A DNA stretch of 38,573 nucleotides from Myxococcota bacterium (lineage in GTDB: Bacteria > Myxococcota_C > UBA6777), in NCBI GenBank assembly GCA_963169055.1, contig CAUJFU010000172.1, positions 1-38,573 on the forward strand. Direction: 5' to 3'. Both the position numbers and the translations under genes were made by a program. The notes under the pieces were generated by a model. The model did not search any database, was not told the DNA's origin, and worked only from the letters and a program-made list of their open reading frames with translations. Below are positions 1 to 7,896 of the stretch, in pieces (position 1 is the stretch's first letter; every line of letters begins with the position of its first letter).

Positions 1-1
1 A

Positions 2-724
2 GGTTCGTTTGTGATGGGCAGTCCTGACGGTGATAGTGAGGCGCAAGGTGATGAGAAGCCGCAGCGGTCAGTGACGTTGACGCATGGTTTTTGGATGATG
101 GAAACGGAGGTGACGCAAGCACAGTACAAAGCGGTGATGGGCGAGAATCCATCGAAGCATACATCGTGTAGTGACGACTGCCCTGTAGAGAGCGTGAGTT
201 GGCACGACGCGGCCTTGTTTGCGAACAAGTTATCAGAAATCGCGCAGCTATCGCGGTGCTTTGATTGCAAGGGAGAAGGGAGCAAAGCATTTTGTGGAAC
301 TCATGGAAACAAAGGGAGCGATTACATCGGATGCAAGGGCTGGCGATTGCCGACGGAAGCGGAGTGGGAATACGCAGCGAGAGCGGGGACAAGCACGTCG
401 CGCTACGGCGCTGCCGACGCAATAGGTTGGTACAACGGAAACAGCGGAGGGAAAACACAGCCTGTGTGGAAAAAGCAGCCGAACGCATGGGGGTTGTACG
501 ATATGTTAGGGAATGTCTGGGAGTGGGTGTACGACGGATACGATAACAGCGCGTATACGAAGTTGGGAGCCGTTGATCCTGTCTACGTCGCAGCAGCGTC
601 GTTCCGTGTGTTTCGGGGCGGTAGTTGGTACGACGACGTGCTGTACTCGCGCGCAACGTTCCGCAACAGGAACGTGTCAACGGAGGCCAACAGCAACCTC
701 GGCTTTCGGCTTGTCAGGCGTTAA
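2..724 (+). CDS. Formylglycine-generating enzyme (FGE-sulfatase/SUMF1) family protein, 5' end missing
   Basis: The reading frame is open from base 2, so the gene starts upstream of the window; 240 residues are visible. They carry the usual landmarks of the FGE-sulfatase fold: a GSFVMGSPDGD opening, ETEVTQAQYKAVMGENPS, WRLPTEAEWEYAARAG, GNVWEWVYDGY, FRVFRGGSWYDD and the terminal NLGFRLVRR. Family members either oxidise a sulfatase cysteine to formylglycine or, very often in deltaproteobacteria, belong to secreted or kinase-linked paralogues without proven activity. Several cysteines lie in the middle insert (about residues 57-100), but I cannot assign the catalytic Cys pair of true FGE. Internal starts near base 11 are not real starts because the conserved motif continues upstream. 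The family call is firm; the biochemical role is open. Confidence 0.88.
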   Translation, partial: GSFVMGSPDGDSEAQGDEKPQRSVTLTHGFWMMETEVTQAQYKAVMGENPSKHTSCSDDCPVESVSWHDAALFANKLSEIAQLSRCFDCKGEGSKAFCGTHGNKGSDYIGCKGWRLPTEAEWEYAARAGTSTSRYGAADAIGWYNGNSGGKTQPVWKKQPNAWGLYDMLGNVWEWVYDGYDNSAYTKLGAVDPVYVAAASFRVFRGGSWYDDVLYSRATFRNRNVSTEANSNLGFRLVRR

Positions 725-964
725 GGTTCACCGTTTTACGGTTTGGCGAATAGTGCGAAAACATCGCAATAGCGGGACTGTTCGCAAGACGTTCTCATCC
801 GTTGCCCCCTTGTTTTTTGCCGATGAAGGGCTACACTCCGCGCGACTTGTGGCCAGACAGCGCGACACGGCAGATAGCGCAAGGCCAAGACACGCGGCGA
901 GAACAGCGAGACCTTTGCAACGGGCGACCCACGCTGCTTTACACGACGGGAGAACGACAACGAA

Positions 965-2125
965 ATGAAGCGACTTGGTGTATTTGTGACGCATCCCATC
1001 CAATACCAAGCCCCGATTTGGAAAAAGCTCGCCAAGGTTTCGGATTTGGATATCAAGGTTCATTTTTTGAGTGATCACAGCGTGCGGGGGGGCATCGATC
1101 CCGGTTTTGGGCGTGCGGTCAAGTGGGATCTGCCGTTGTTAGAGGGATACCCTTACGAATTTTTGCGCAAGGACTGTGATATCCAGCGCCCGATGAGCTT
1201 TTTTATCCCGCGCCTTCGGGAGTATCTTACCGCCGAGAAATTTGATTGGGTGTTGTGCTGCGGCTACACAATGCCTTTCGAATGGCAGTTGTTGCGATAT
1301 GCCCCGGCCTTGGGCATGAAGATCTTGATGCGTGGGGAGTTTACGGATCTCAAGCAACGAACGCCGTTATTGAAGACGATGATCCGAACCCAAGTCTTGC
1401 GCAACGTTTATCGCCGCGTTGATGCGTTTGGTTGCATCGGCAAACAAGCCGAACTTCATCTCTTAAAACATGGCGTTGCACCGAGCCGTATTTTTTTCTC
1501 GCCGTATTGTGTGGATGACGAGTTATTTTCCCAACAGCGCCAAGTCCTTAATCGCTCGGTCTGCCGAAAAGAAATCGGTATCCATGACGACACCTTTGTT
1601 TTTTTATTTTCTGGAAAATTAATTCCTCGAAAAGGTGTGATGTGCCTTGTTCGCGCATTTGCACATCTTCCTAAGCACAAAAAAGTCGCCCTGTTGCTTC
1701 TTGGGGATGGAGAACAACGCGAAGAGGTCTTGGCGGAAGGCCGCAAGATCCTCGGGGATCGGCTCATGTTTCAAGGCTTTGTGAATCAGTCTGAGTTGAG
1801 TCGGTATTTTATGGCGTCGGACGCTTTCGTCTTGCCCTCTGTGTACGAGGCTTGGGGTTTGGTCGCCAACGAAGCGATGCTTTTCGGTTTACCGTTGGTT
1901 CTCAGCGATATGATCGGCTGCCATCTTGATCTTTTGTTGCCCGGGAAGACGGGCTATTTGTTCCAAACAGGCAACGAACAAGATCTCGCAAAGGCGATGC
2001 TTCGTCTGGTGGACGCGCCCGAACAAGCCAAAGAGATGGGGGCCTTTTGCCAAACGTGGATCGAACAATACTCTGTTGCACAAGCCGCCAAAGGACTCGA
2101 ACAAGCGATCTTCCAAACGGCCTAA
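965..2125 (+). CDS. Glycosyltransferase family 4 (GT-B fold)
   Basis: This 386-residue protein opens with VTHPIQYQAPIWKKLAK, the start of the N-terminal Rossmann half common in GT4 enzymes. Its C-terminal half carries FSGKLIPRKGV (about residue 215), LLLLGDGEQREEV and the signature VYEAWGLVANEAMLFGLPLVLSD region with the E-x7-E pair that binds the nucleotide-sugar donor. It would transfer a sugar from an NDP- or UDP-sugar to a glycan or lipid acceptor at the cytoplasmic face of the membrane; donor and acceptor cannot be told from sequence. The ATG at 965 follows a GGGAG about 12 bases upstream, a rather long spacing. The gene stands alone, 240 bases after the FGE-like gene, and ends in a strong terminator, so it does not sit in a visible polysaccharide cluster. 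Confidence 0.9.
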   Translation: MKRLGVFVTHPIQYQAPIWKKLAKVSDLDIKVHFLSDHSVRGGIDPGFGRAVKWDLPLLEGYPYEFLRKDCDIQRPMSFFIPRLREYLTAEKFDWVLCCGYTMPFEWQLLRYAPALGMKILMRGEFTDLKQRTPLLKTMIRTQVLRNVYRRVDAFGCIGKQAELHLLKHGVAPSRIFFSPYCVDDELFSQQRQVLNRSVCRKEIGIHDDTFVFLFSGKLIPRKGVMCLVRAFAHLPKHKKVALLLLGDGEQREEVLAEGRKILGDRLMFQGFVNQSELSRYFMASDAFVLPSVYEAWGLVANEAMLFGLPLVLSDMIGCHLDLLLPGKTGYLFQTGNEQDLAKAMLRLVDAPEQAKEMGAFCQTWIEQYSVAQAAKGLEQAIFQTA

Positions 2126-2131
2126 CATCCG

Positions 2132-2155
2132 CCACTTCGTGCGAAGTGGTTTTTT
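2132..2155 (+). terminator. Rho-independent terminator of the glycosyltransferase gene
   Basis: A perfect 8-bp inverted repeat (2132-2139 with 2142-2149) is followed at once by six T residues, seven bases after the glycosyltransferase stop codon. The T tract exists only on the plus strand, so it serves the glycosyltransferase and not the convergent symporter gene, whose stop codon lies at 2162. Confidence 0.88.
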
Positions 2156-2161
2156 GAAGAC

Positions 2162-3583
2162 TCAGGCTTTTGTTTGTGGGGCCTCATCAAGGGGGAGTAG
2201 CATCGGAAACAAGGCGATCGCCAACGCACCGCTCACATACATCGAAAGCCCAAAGATCCCCGAAGTGAAAAACATCGAGCTATAAAAATCTCCCATCCGA
2301 TCCTGCAACAAGATCGCTAGCGTCATCGCAAGCGAACTGTTTTGCAGCCCTGTTTCCAAGGATATTGCACGGACTTGAGAATTGCCCACACCGAGCAGTT
2401 TGGCGAGCAGTCCACCAAACAGCATCCCAAGCAAGGGCAACAGCGAAACACTCAAATAAAAACGCAGGCCGTATCGTTCGGTGTCAGCGAACTTATCGAG
2501 GTTGCTGAGGACGCCGACCACCACCAAAAACAGCAGAGAAAACATCCCCAAGACAGAGAAAAACTTTTCACTGCGCAACGCAAAGGACTCGGCTTTGGCA
2601 CGCACCAACATTCCGATGCCAAGGGGGAGGATCACCAACACAAAGATCTGCACGATCACTGTCCCTACGGGAAGTTTGATATCGGGGACGCCTGCGGCGT
2701 ACAGCGCCATCAACAGCGGCGTCAAGACCAACGAAAACACCGTAGACAAGGCGGTCAAAGAGATAGAAAGGGCGACGTCGCCTTTCGCAAAGTAGGTCAT
2801 CAAGTTGGACGTCACACCGCCCGGACTTGCGGTCACCAACAACATCCCCACGAAAATAAAAGGATACGCCGTCGCAAACCCGAAGAGATGCCCCACCGCA
2901 AAAGCACACAACGGCAACAGACCGAATTGGCAGATCGGACCCACGATCATGCCGCGAGGTTGTTGGGCAATGCGTGCAAAGTCCTCCCCTGTTAGGGTCA
3001 ATCCCATCCCAACCATCGTAAAAAACAGCAAGGCGATAATCAGCAAGAAAAACAAGCGATCCAACATTTGGCGCTGGGGGGGGGCGGTGAGTTGCAAGAC
3101 CGAAAAGCGCGTCCCTTCGAGGTCAACGAAAGACAGCGTCCCTGTGACTTGCAGCTTGTGTTGAGCGAGTTCGTGGATCGCTGCATAAGGCGAAGCAGCG
3201 CCTTTTTTGAGGGCGGCTTTGTCTTTGGGGAGGGCCAAGACATGGAGCTTTCCGTCTTGTTCGCGGGCCAAGATCAGCTCGGTCTTTCCAGACTGTAGGA
3301 TGCGGAGGTTTCCCACAAAGGTGCGCTTTTCCCCCGTAGGTTTGGGGGTGGTGACGGCTTCTTGACGGAGAGCTTGAAACAAGGGCGAAGGTTTCGGGCT
3401 GCGGGTTTCTCGAAGAAGCCGCTTGTAAAGCTCGATCCCAACGAGATCTTTGATAACACGCTTTTTTTTGACTCTCTCAGCAGGGGGTCTGATGTTCAAA
3501 AGCTGTGGAGGTTCGGCATACGCACTCCCCGCACTCCACATCCCAAACACCATCCATACGCACAACAACCATGCTCGCCTCAT
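2162..3583 (-). CDS. Bile acid:sodium symporter (BASS/SBF) family protein with N-terminal periplasmic domain
   Basis: This 473-residue protein has a Sec signal peptide (residues 1-23, ending AYA before EPPQ), a soluble stretch of about 145 residues and then a many-helix membrane domain from about residue 173. The membrane part carries BASS landmarks: LLVTASPGGVTSNLMTYFAKGD, followed by ISLTALSTVFS, and SLETGLQNSSLAMTLAILL. The family imports organic anions with sodium; the substrate here is unknown. Usual members are about 300-330 residues, so the extra N-terminal part is notable. It contains a segment (FVGNLRILQSGKTELILA) and a second (LQVTGTLSFVDLEGTRFSVLQL) that look like a small beta-rich domain, perhaps a ligand-binding module (inference). 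The start at 3583 has AGGAGG 8 bases upstream. It is a single gene, convergent with the glycosyltransferase. Confidence 0.88.
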   Translation of the reverse strand: MRRAWLLCVWMVFGMWSAGSAYAEPPQLLNIRPPAERVKKKRVIKDLVGIELYKRLLRETRSPKPSPLFQALRQEAVTTPKPTGEKRTFVGNLRILQSGKTELILAREQDGKLHVLALPKDKAALKKGAASPYAAIHELAQHKLQVTGTLSFVDLEGTRFSVLQLTAPPQRQMLDRLFFLLIIALLFFTMVGMGLTLTGEDFARIAQQPRGMIVGPICQFGLLPLCAFAVGHLFGFATAYPFIFVGMLLVTASPGGVTSNLMTYFAKGDVALSISLTALSTVFSLVLTPLLMALYAAGVPDIKLPVGTVIVQIFVLVILPLGIGMLVRAKAESFALRSEKFFSVLGMFSLLFLVVVGVLSNLDKFADTERYGLRFYLSVSLLPLLGMLFGGLLAKLLGVGNSQVRAISLETGLQNSSLAMTLAILLQDRMGDFYSSMFFTSGIFGLSMYVSGALAIALFPMLLPLDEAPQTKA

Positions 3584-3633
3584 CGCTCGGACCTCCTAGA
3601 TGAATTCAGTTGGCGGGGTGAATGATCGGACTT

Positions 3634-3765
3634 GTTTTGTGGGGCATTGCCTCACACCCCACAAGGAGCCGAAGGCCCCTTGACCCCGTGTTGACGGAAT
3701 ACACAGATGCTTTTCAAACCAGCAGCCGTGCCGTTTGAGTCTCCGCGAACACGGCTTTTCTTTGC
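3634..3765 (+). repeat. Dispersed 130-bp element, copy A
   Basis: It aligns along its length with the copies at 17396-17530 and 33771-33900 and, inverted, with 4060-4190. The 5' hairpin is GTGGGGC (3639-3645) with GCCTCAC (3649-3655), with one G-T wobble. A second stem with a GAA loop covers about 3663-3681. A 3' stem GCCGTG (3725-3730) with CACGGC (3750-3755) is followed by TTTTCTTT, like an intrinsic terminator. Confidence 0.75.
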
Positions 3766-3831
3766 CCACAGTGCCGCTTCTATTGGATAGAACCTCCCGA
3801 AGATACGCGAAAGCTCACAAAGAAGAAAGAA

Positions 3832-4005
3832 CTTTTTTCGGGGGCTTGTGCTGTGCTTGGCGGTCGGTGGGCGCTTGACGTTGGACAAGCTTTTGACTGC
3901 TTTTTTCGGCAGCTTGTGCTGTGTCTGGCAGTTCGGGTGCGCTTGGCGTTGGACAAGCCTTTGGCCGCTTTCTTCGAGGGCTTGTGCTGTGCTTGACAGA
4001 GCGAA
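3832..4005. repeat. 68-bp tandem repeat, about 2.6 copies
   Basis: The block beginning CTTGTGCTGTG recurs at 3845, 3913 and 3981, an exact 68-base period, with diverged copies containing GTTGGACAAG. The period is not a multiple of three, so each minus-strand frame shows the same peptide motifs in rotation; this argues against coding. It lies between the inverted copies A and D of the dispersed element. Confidence 0.8.
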
Positions 4006-4059
4006 CCTTGTGCGGGATGCTCGTGGGTGGCTCGATTTCTTGATAGGAGTTGCGCATTT

Positions 4060-4190
4060 GGCAGAAAGCCACCGTGTTCGCGGTATTTCAATCGGCAACG
4101 TTGTTGATTTGAAATGCCTTGGCTTGTTTCGCCAAGCACGGGATCCATAAAGCCGCGCCCTTGGAAGTGGGGTGTGAGGCGAAACCCCAC
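4060..4190 (-). repeat. Dispersed 130-bp element, copy D (inverted relative to copy A)
   Basis: Read on the minus strand from 4190, it begins with GTGGGG and a GCCTCAC stem partner, passes a CCCGTG block and ends with CCGCGAACACGG followed by a T-rich tract. All are in the same order and spacing as copy A. Bases 4167-4190 match the reverse complement of 3639-3662 at 21 of 24 positions. The 3' ends of A and D face each other across about 294 bases. Confidence 0.7.
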
Positions 4191-4258
4191 ATCTCGATTC
4201 GATTGCGGCCCTCCTCATCTTGATCTCTACACATCGACCAACATCTCGGAGCAAGCGC

Positions 4259-7200
4259 ATGAAAACGACCCCACCCACCACGCTTTTTTCGCGTCTGCCA
4301 TCAAACCACCCATCACAGCCGATGTTATCAAACCATCCATCACAGCCGATGTTATCAAACCACCCATCACAGCCGACGTCATCAAGCGATCGAGAAGGGA
4401 GCGGCGAGCAGGCGTTGCATCCTCGACGGCGGATGGGCGGGTGGTTCTGGCATCCTCGATGGCGGATGGGCGGGTGGTTCTGGCGTCCTCGATGGCGGAT
4501 GTGTGGATGGTTCTGGATGTGGCTGTTCTTTGCGGCCTGTCCAGCCGAAACAGGCCCCTGCAAACAAAACGGCGACTGCAAAGTCACTGGGGAGATCTGC
4601 CAAGAAGGGGCTTGCGTTTGTCGGACAGGCGAAAGCCGTTGCGGTTCTGGATGCGTCAACACCGCTCAAAGCGGCGAACATTGCGGGGCGTGTGGAAAGG
4701 CTTGTAAATCGGGCGAATTGTGCGCTCAGGGCGTCTGCAAGGCTCCGATCTCTTGCGCTTCCCCCAAGCTCAAATGTGCCGAAAGCTGTGTCGATCCCCA
4801 AGCAGACGCGCAACACTGCGGAGCTTGCGGGGTGGTTTGTGGAGAGGGCAAGCGCTGTCAACAGGGACGGTGCGAACTCGCTTGTGCGCCCCGATTGACG
4901 GCTTGTAGCGGTGCTTGCGTCGATTTGCAAGCTCATGGTCAGCATTGTGGGTCGTGTGGAAGCGCTTGTGGGCAAGGGCAGCTTTGCGCCAAAGGTGCGT
5001 GCGTTGCGGCCTGTCCAGAGGCCACGCCTACGGTGTGTTTGGGCGGGTGTGTGGATGAACAAAACAACTCGCAACATTGTGGAGGATGCGGAAAAGCCTG
5101 TGCAGCGGGGCAAACCTGCGCTCAGGGGCGTTGCCAATGTGCGCAAGGCTTGACCGAATGCAGCGGAGCTTGCGTCGATCTGCGCTCGAATCAACAATCT
5201 TGCGGAGGATGCCAAAAAGCCTGTGAAAGCGGGCAGCTTTGCTCAAGTGCGGGTTGCGTTACAAGCTGCCCTTCCGCCACGCCCGAAGTGTGTTTGGGGG
5301 GATGTGTGAACTTTCAAACCGACGCCCTACATTGCGGAGGATGCGGCAACGCTTGCGCGCCCGACGAGCGTTGCGAAGGTGGAAAGTGCGTGTGTGGTTC
5401 TGGAAGATTGCGATGCAGTGGGGCGTGTGTGGACTCTCTAACGGATCTTCGCCACTGCGGCCAGTGCGATCTGGTTTGTCCACGCAACCAACGCTGCGCC
5501 GAAGGGCTTTGCACAGACAAATGCCCCGTCGAAACCCAGCGCTGTGGGGAATTTTGTGTCGATCTCAAAAGCAGCGACAAACACTGCGGAGCTTGCGACA
5601 AAGCCTGCTCTCCGACAACGTACTGCCAAGACAGCCTGTGTGTCCCCTCCAATTGCCCGCTCGGACAGCGTCGTTGCAACGGAAAGTGCGTCGATCTGCT
5701 CAGCGACGAAGCCCATTGTGGTCAATGCCAACAAGCCTGTATCCGCGATCAAGTCTGCGTGAACGGCCAATGCGCCGAACGCCCTGTGGTCGAAACCTTT
5801 GCGGGGCAAGCGCCTTGGCGGGACGGAGAGGCGCGTTATGCCCGATTTGCCGGACCGATCGCGCTATCGCTTGACGCCAACGGCAACTTGTATATCGCGG
5901 ATCGAGGAAACCATCGCATCCGAAAGCTCGATCCCTTGGGGAACGTCACGACCATCGCAGGAAACAGCAAAGCGGGTTATACCAATGGCCCTTCCTCAAA
6001 AGCCGAACTAGACGAGCCTTCGGGGGTTGCGGTCGCTCCAAACGGCGAAGTGTACTTTGCGGAACGTGGAAACGACCTGATCCGAAAGATCGACACACAA
6101 GGCCGTGTTGTTGATGTCGCAGGAACAGGTCGCGCAGGTTTTGCCGATGGACCGGCCAAACAAGCCCAATTTGATGAACCTTACGGCCTACGGTTCGATG
6201 CCAACGGCATTCTCTACGTCGCAGATCGTGACAACCACCGTATCCGCAAGATCGACCCCCAAGGCAACGTGACAACGCTCGCAGGTTCGCGGCGTGGCCT
6301 TGTCAACGGTGCAGGTTCCCAAGCCCGCTTTGATACGCCTCAAGACCTTGCCATCGACAAAAACGGCAACGTCTACGTCGCAGACTACAACAACCAACAG
6401 ATCCGCAAGATCACCCCCACAGGCCAAGTCAGCACCTTCGCAGGAGACGGCACACGCGGCTACAAAGACGGCCCCGCTGCACAAGCCCAATTCGACCGTC
6501 CCACCGGCATCACCCTCGACGCCAACAACAACTTCTACATCACCGAAGGCGCTCATCGCATCCGCCGCATCGACCCCCAAGGCATCGTCACGACCCTCGC
6601 AGGGACGGGCCTCGCAGGATCTCAAGACGGCCCTGCGGCCACCGCCACACTCAACGCTCCCACCGCGATCATCGTCGATGCAAAGGGCGACTTGTGGATC
6701 GCCGATACAGCCAATCGCCTCTTGCGAACGCTCGATACGCAAAAGCAGGTGCGCACTTCGGCGGGTGGAAAAACCGAAGGCTTTGCCGATGGTCCACGCG
6801 GCGAGGCTTTGTTGAACGCACCGTCAGGGCTTGTTTTTGATCGACAAGGCCATTTGTTGATCGCCGACGAAGACAATCACGCCATCCGAAAGCTTACACC
6901 CAACGGCGAGATCTCGACCATCGCAGGAACAGGCATCGCGGGCTTTTTGGATGGCCCTTCAAACACCGCTCAATTCGATAGCCCCCACTGCCTTGTTCTC
7001 AATAGTCAAGGTGCGATCTTTGTCTCTGACCGCGACAACCACCGCATCCGCCGTATCGACGCCCAAGGCGTTGTGACCACTTTCGCAGGACAATCCATCG
7101 CTGGACTTGCCGATGGATTGGGGGGAATCGCCAAGTTCAACACCCCTTACGGTCTGACCATGGACAAGCAAGATCACCTCTACGTCGCTGACAGCGAAAA

Positions 7201-7714
7201 CCACGTCATCCGCCGTATCGACCCCCAAGGAAACGTGACAACCTTCGCAGGAACAGGCAGTCAAGGATACCAAGATGGCCCCACCGCAACAGCCCGATTC
7301 AACGAACCTTACGGCCTCGCCTTCGACAGCGCGGGCCACTTGTACATCGCGGATCGCGGAAACCACCGCATCCGCAAAATCGACGCCCAAGGCATCGTCT
7401 CGACCGTCGCAGGCACAGGAAACAGCGGATACAGCGACGGTGCAGCCTTGCAAGCAGAGTTCGATCGACCCGCTTCGATTATCCTTGATCCGCAAGGAAA
7501 CTTGTTTGTCGTCGATCAAAACAACCAGCGTATCCGCCAGATCGATCCCACAGGCAATGTCACAACCCTCGCAGGAACGGGTGACGCCGGCTTCCAAGAC
7601 GGGCCTTTGAGCCAAGCCCAATTCAACGATCCTTTTGGCATCGCCCTCGATGCGTCCGGCCTTTTGTACATCGGCGACCGCGAAAACCACAACATCCGCC
7701 GCATCCTCCGTTAG
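4259..7714 (+). CDS. Cys-rich repeat and NHL beta-propeller lipoprotein
   Basis: The protein is 1151 residues if it starts at ATG 4259, which has GGAG seven bases upstream. A lipobox-like stretch WLFFAAC places the acylated Cys at about residue 94. Before it come three 27-bp and three 33-bp in-frame repeats, so ATG 4466 (a signal peptide of about 25 residues with an RPRWR n-region) is an alternative start, though it lacks a Shine-Dalgarno site. Mature part: nine Cys-rich repeats of about 43 residues (pattern C-x-G-x-CVD...HCGxCGxxC...C...C; about residues 100-510), probably disulfide-rich. Then come twelve NHL repeats (NxLYIADxxNHRIRKIDPQGxV...TxAGTG; about 515-1151), enough for two six-bladed propellers. 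Such proteins are common in myxobacterial-type genomes as surface or periplasmic binding scaffolds; ligand unknown. It sits alone downstream of the repeat-rich region. Confidence 0.85.
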   Translation: MKTTPPTTLFSRLPSNHPSQPMLSNHPSQPMLSNHPSQPTSSSDREGSGEQALHPRRRMGGWFWHPRWRMGGWFWRPRWRMCGWFWMWLFFAACPAETGPCKQNGDCKVTGEICQEGACVCRTGESRCGSGCVNTAQSGEHCGACGKACKSGELCAQGVCKAPISCASPKLKCAESCVDPQADAQHCGACGVVCGEGKRCQQGRCELACAPRLTACSGACVDLQAHGQHCGSCGSACGQGQLCAKGACVAACPEATPTVCLGGCVDEQNNSQHCGGCGKACAAGQTCAQGRCQCAQGLTECSGACVDLRSNQQSCGGCQKACESGQLCSSAGCVTSCPSATPEVCLGGCVNFQTDALHCGGCGNACAPDERCEGGKCVCGSGRLRCSGACVDSLTDLRHCGQCDLVCPRNQRCAEGLCTDKCPVETQRCGEFCVDLKSSDKHCGACDKACSPTTYCQDSLCVPSNCPLGQRRCNGKCVDLLSDEAHCGQCQQACIRDQVCVNGQCAERPVVETFAGQAPWRDGEARYARFAGPIALSLDANGNLYIADRGNHRIRKLDPLGNVTTIAGNSKAGYTNGPSSKAELDEPSGVAVAPNGEVYFAERGNDLIRKIDTQGRVVDVAGTGRAGFADGPAKQAQFDEPYGLRFDANGILYVADRDNHRIRKIDPQGNVTTLAGSRRGLVNGAGSQARFDTPQDLAIDKNGNVYVADYNNQQIRKITPTGQVSTFAGDGTRGYKDGPAAQAQFDRPTGITLDANNNFYITEGAHRIRRIDPQGIVTTLAGTGLAGSQDGPAATATLNAPTAIIVDAKGDLWIADTANRLLRTLDTQKQVRTSAGGKTEGFADGPRGEALLNAPSGLVFDRQGHLLIADEDNHAIRKLTPNGEISTIAGTGIAGFLDGPSNTAQFDSPHCLVLNSQGAIFVSDRDNHRIRRIDAQGVVTTFAGQSIAGLADGLGGIAKFNTPYGLTMDKQDHLYVADSENHVIRRIDPQGNVTTFAGTGSQGYQDGPTATARFNEPYGLAFDSAGHLYIADRGNHRIRKIDAQGIVSTVAGTGNSGYSDGAALQAEFDRPASIILDPQGNLFVVDQNNQRIRQIDPTGNVTTLAGTGDAGFQDGPLSQAQFNDPFGIALDASGLLYIGDRENHNIRRILR
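4301..4381 (+). repeat. Three 27-bp in-frame tandem repeats
   Basis: Units at 4301-4327, 4328-4354 and 4355-4381 differ by only a few bases and encode SNHPSQPML-type nonapeptides. They precede the signal sequence of the NHL lipoprotein. They are translated only if the gene starts at 4259 or upstream. Confidence 0.88.
4417..4515 (+). repeat. Three 33-bp in-frame tandem repeats abutting the signal sequence
   Basis: Units at 4417-4449, 4450-4482 and 4483-4515 each encode an 11-residue HPRWRMGGWFW-type peptide. The last unit merges into the hydrophobic core of the lipoprotein signal peptide. Each unit carries an in-frame ATG, so the repeat also multiplies possible start codons. Confidence 0.9.
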
Positions 7715-7896
7715 CCCTGCTCTCGCCGCTTCCTTCTAGCCGACAAATTGTGTGACGATCCGCGAGAAGTCCTGTATATGTTGCCCTCGGTGGCTCGGCG
7801 TAGGTGATCGACTCCCGTCCGTGTTTGCGGCCTGCAACGAGAGTGATGTTCGCGGCAGGTGAGGCAAACGGGTTCGTCAAAACAGAAGGCAGGGTG

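Larger units (their letters stand above)
3584..4258. other. Repeat-rich divergent intergenic region between symporter and NHL lipoprotein genes
   Basis: These 675 bases separate two divergent genes and must hold both promoters, although I could not pick reliable -35/-10 boxes. The region contains two inverted copies of the dispersed 130-bp element (3634-3765 and 4060-4190) and between them a 68-bp tandem repeat. Long open frames cross it on the minus strand in all three frames, but they are produced by the repeats and I see no coding gene. Confidence 0.7.

Noticed and set aside
725..964. Possible small gene between the FGE-like and glycosyltransferase genes
   Set aside because: Short frames on both strands lack ribosome-binding sites and protein-like composition; no RNA structure was evident either.
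3652..4662. A 336-codon minus-strand open frame across the symporter/NHL intergenic region
   Set aside because: It crosses the 68-bp tandem repeat and both element copies, all three minus frames show the same rotated motifs, and it overlaps the start of the NHL gene. Composition is unlike real protein.
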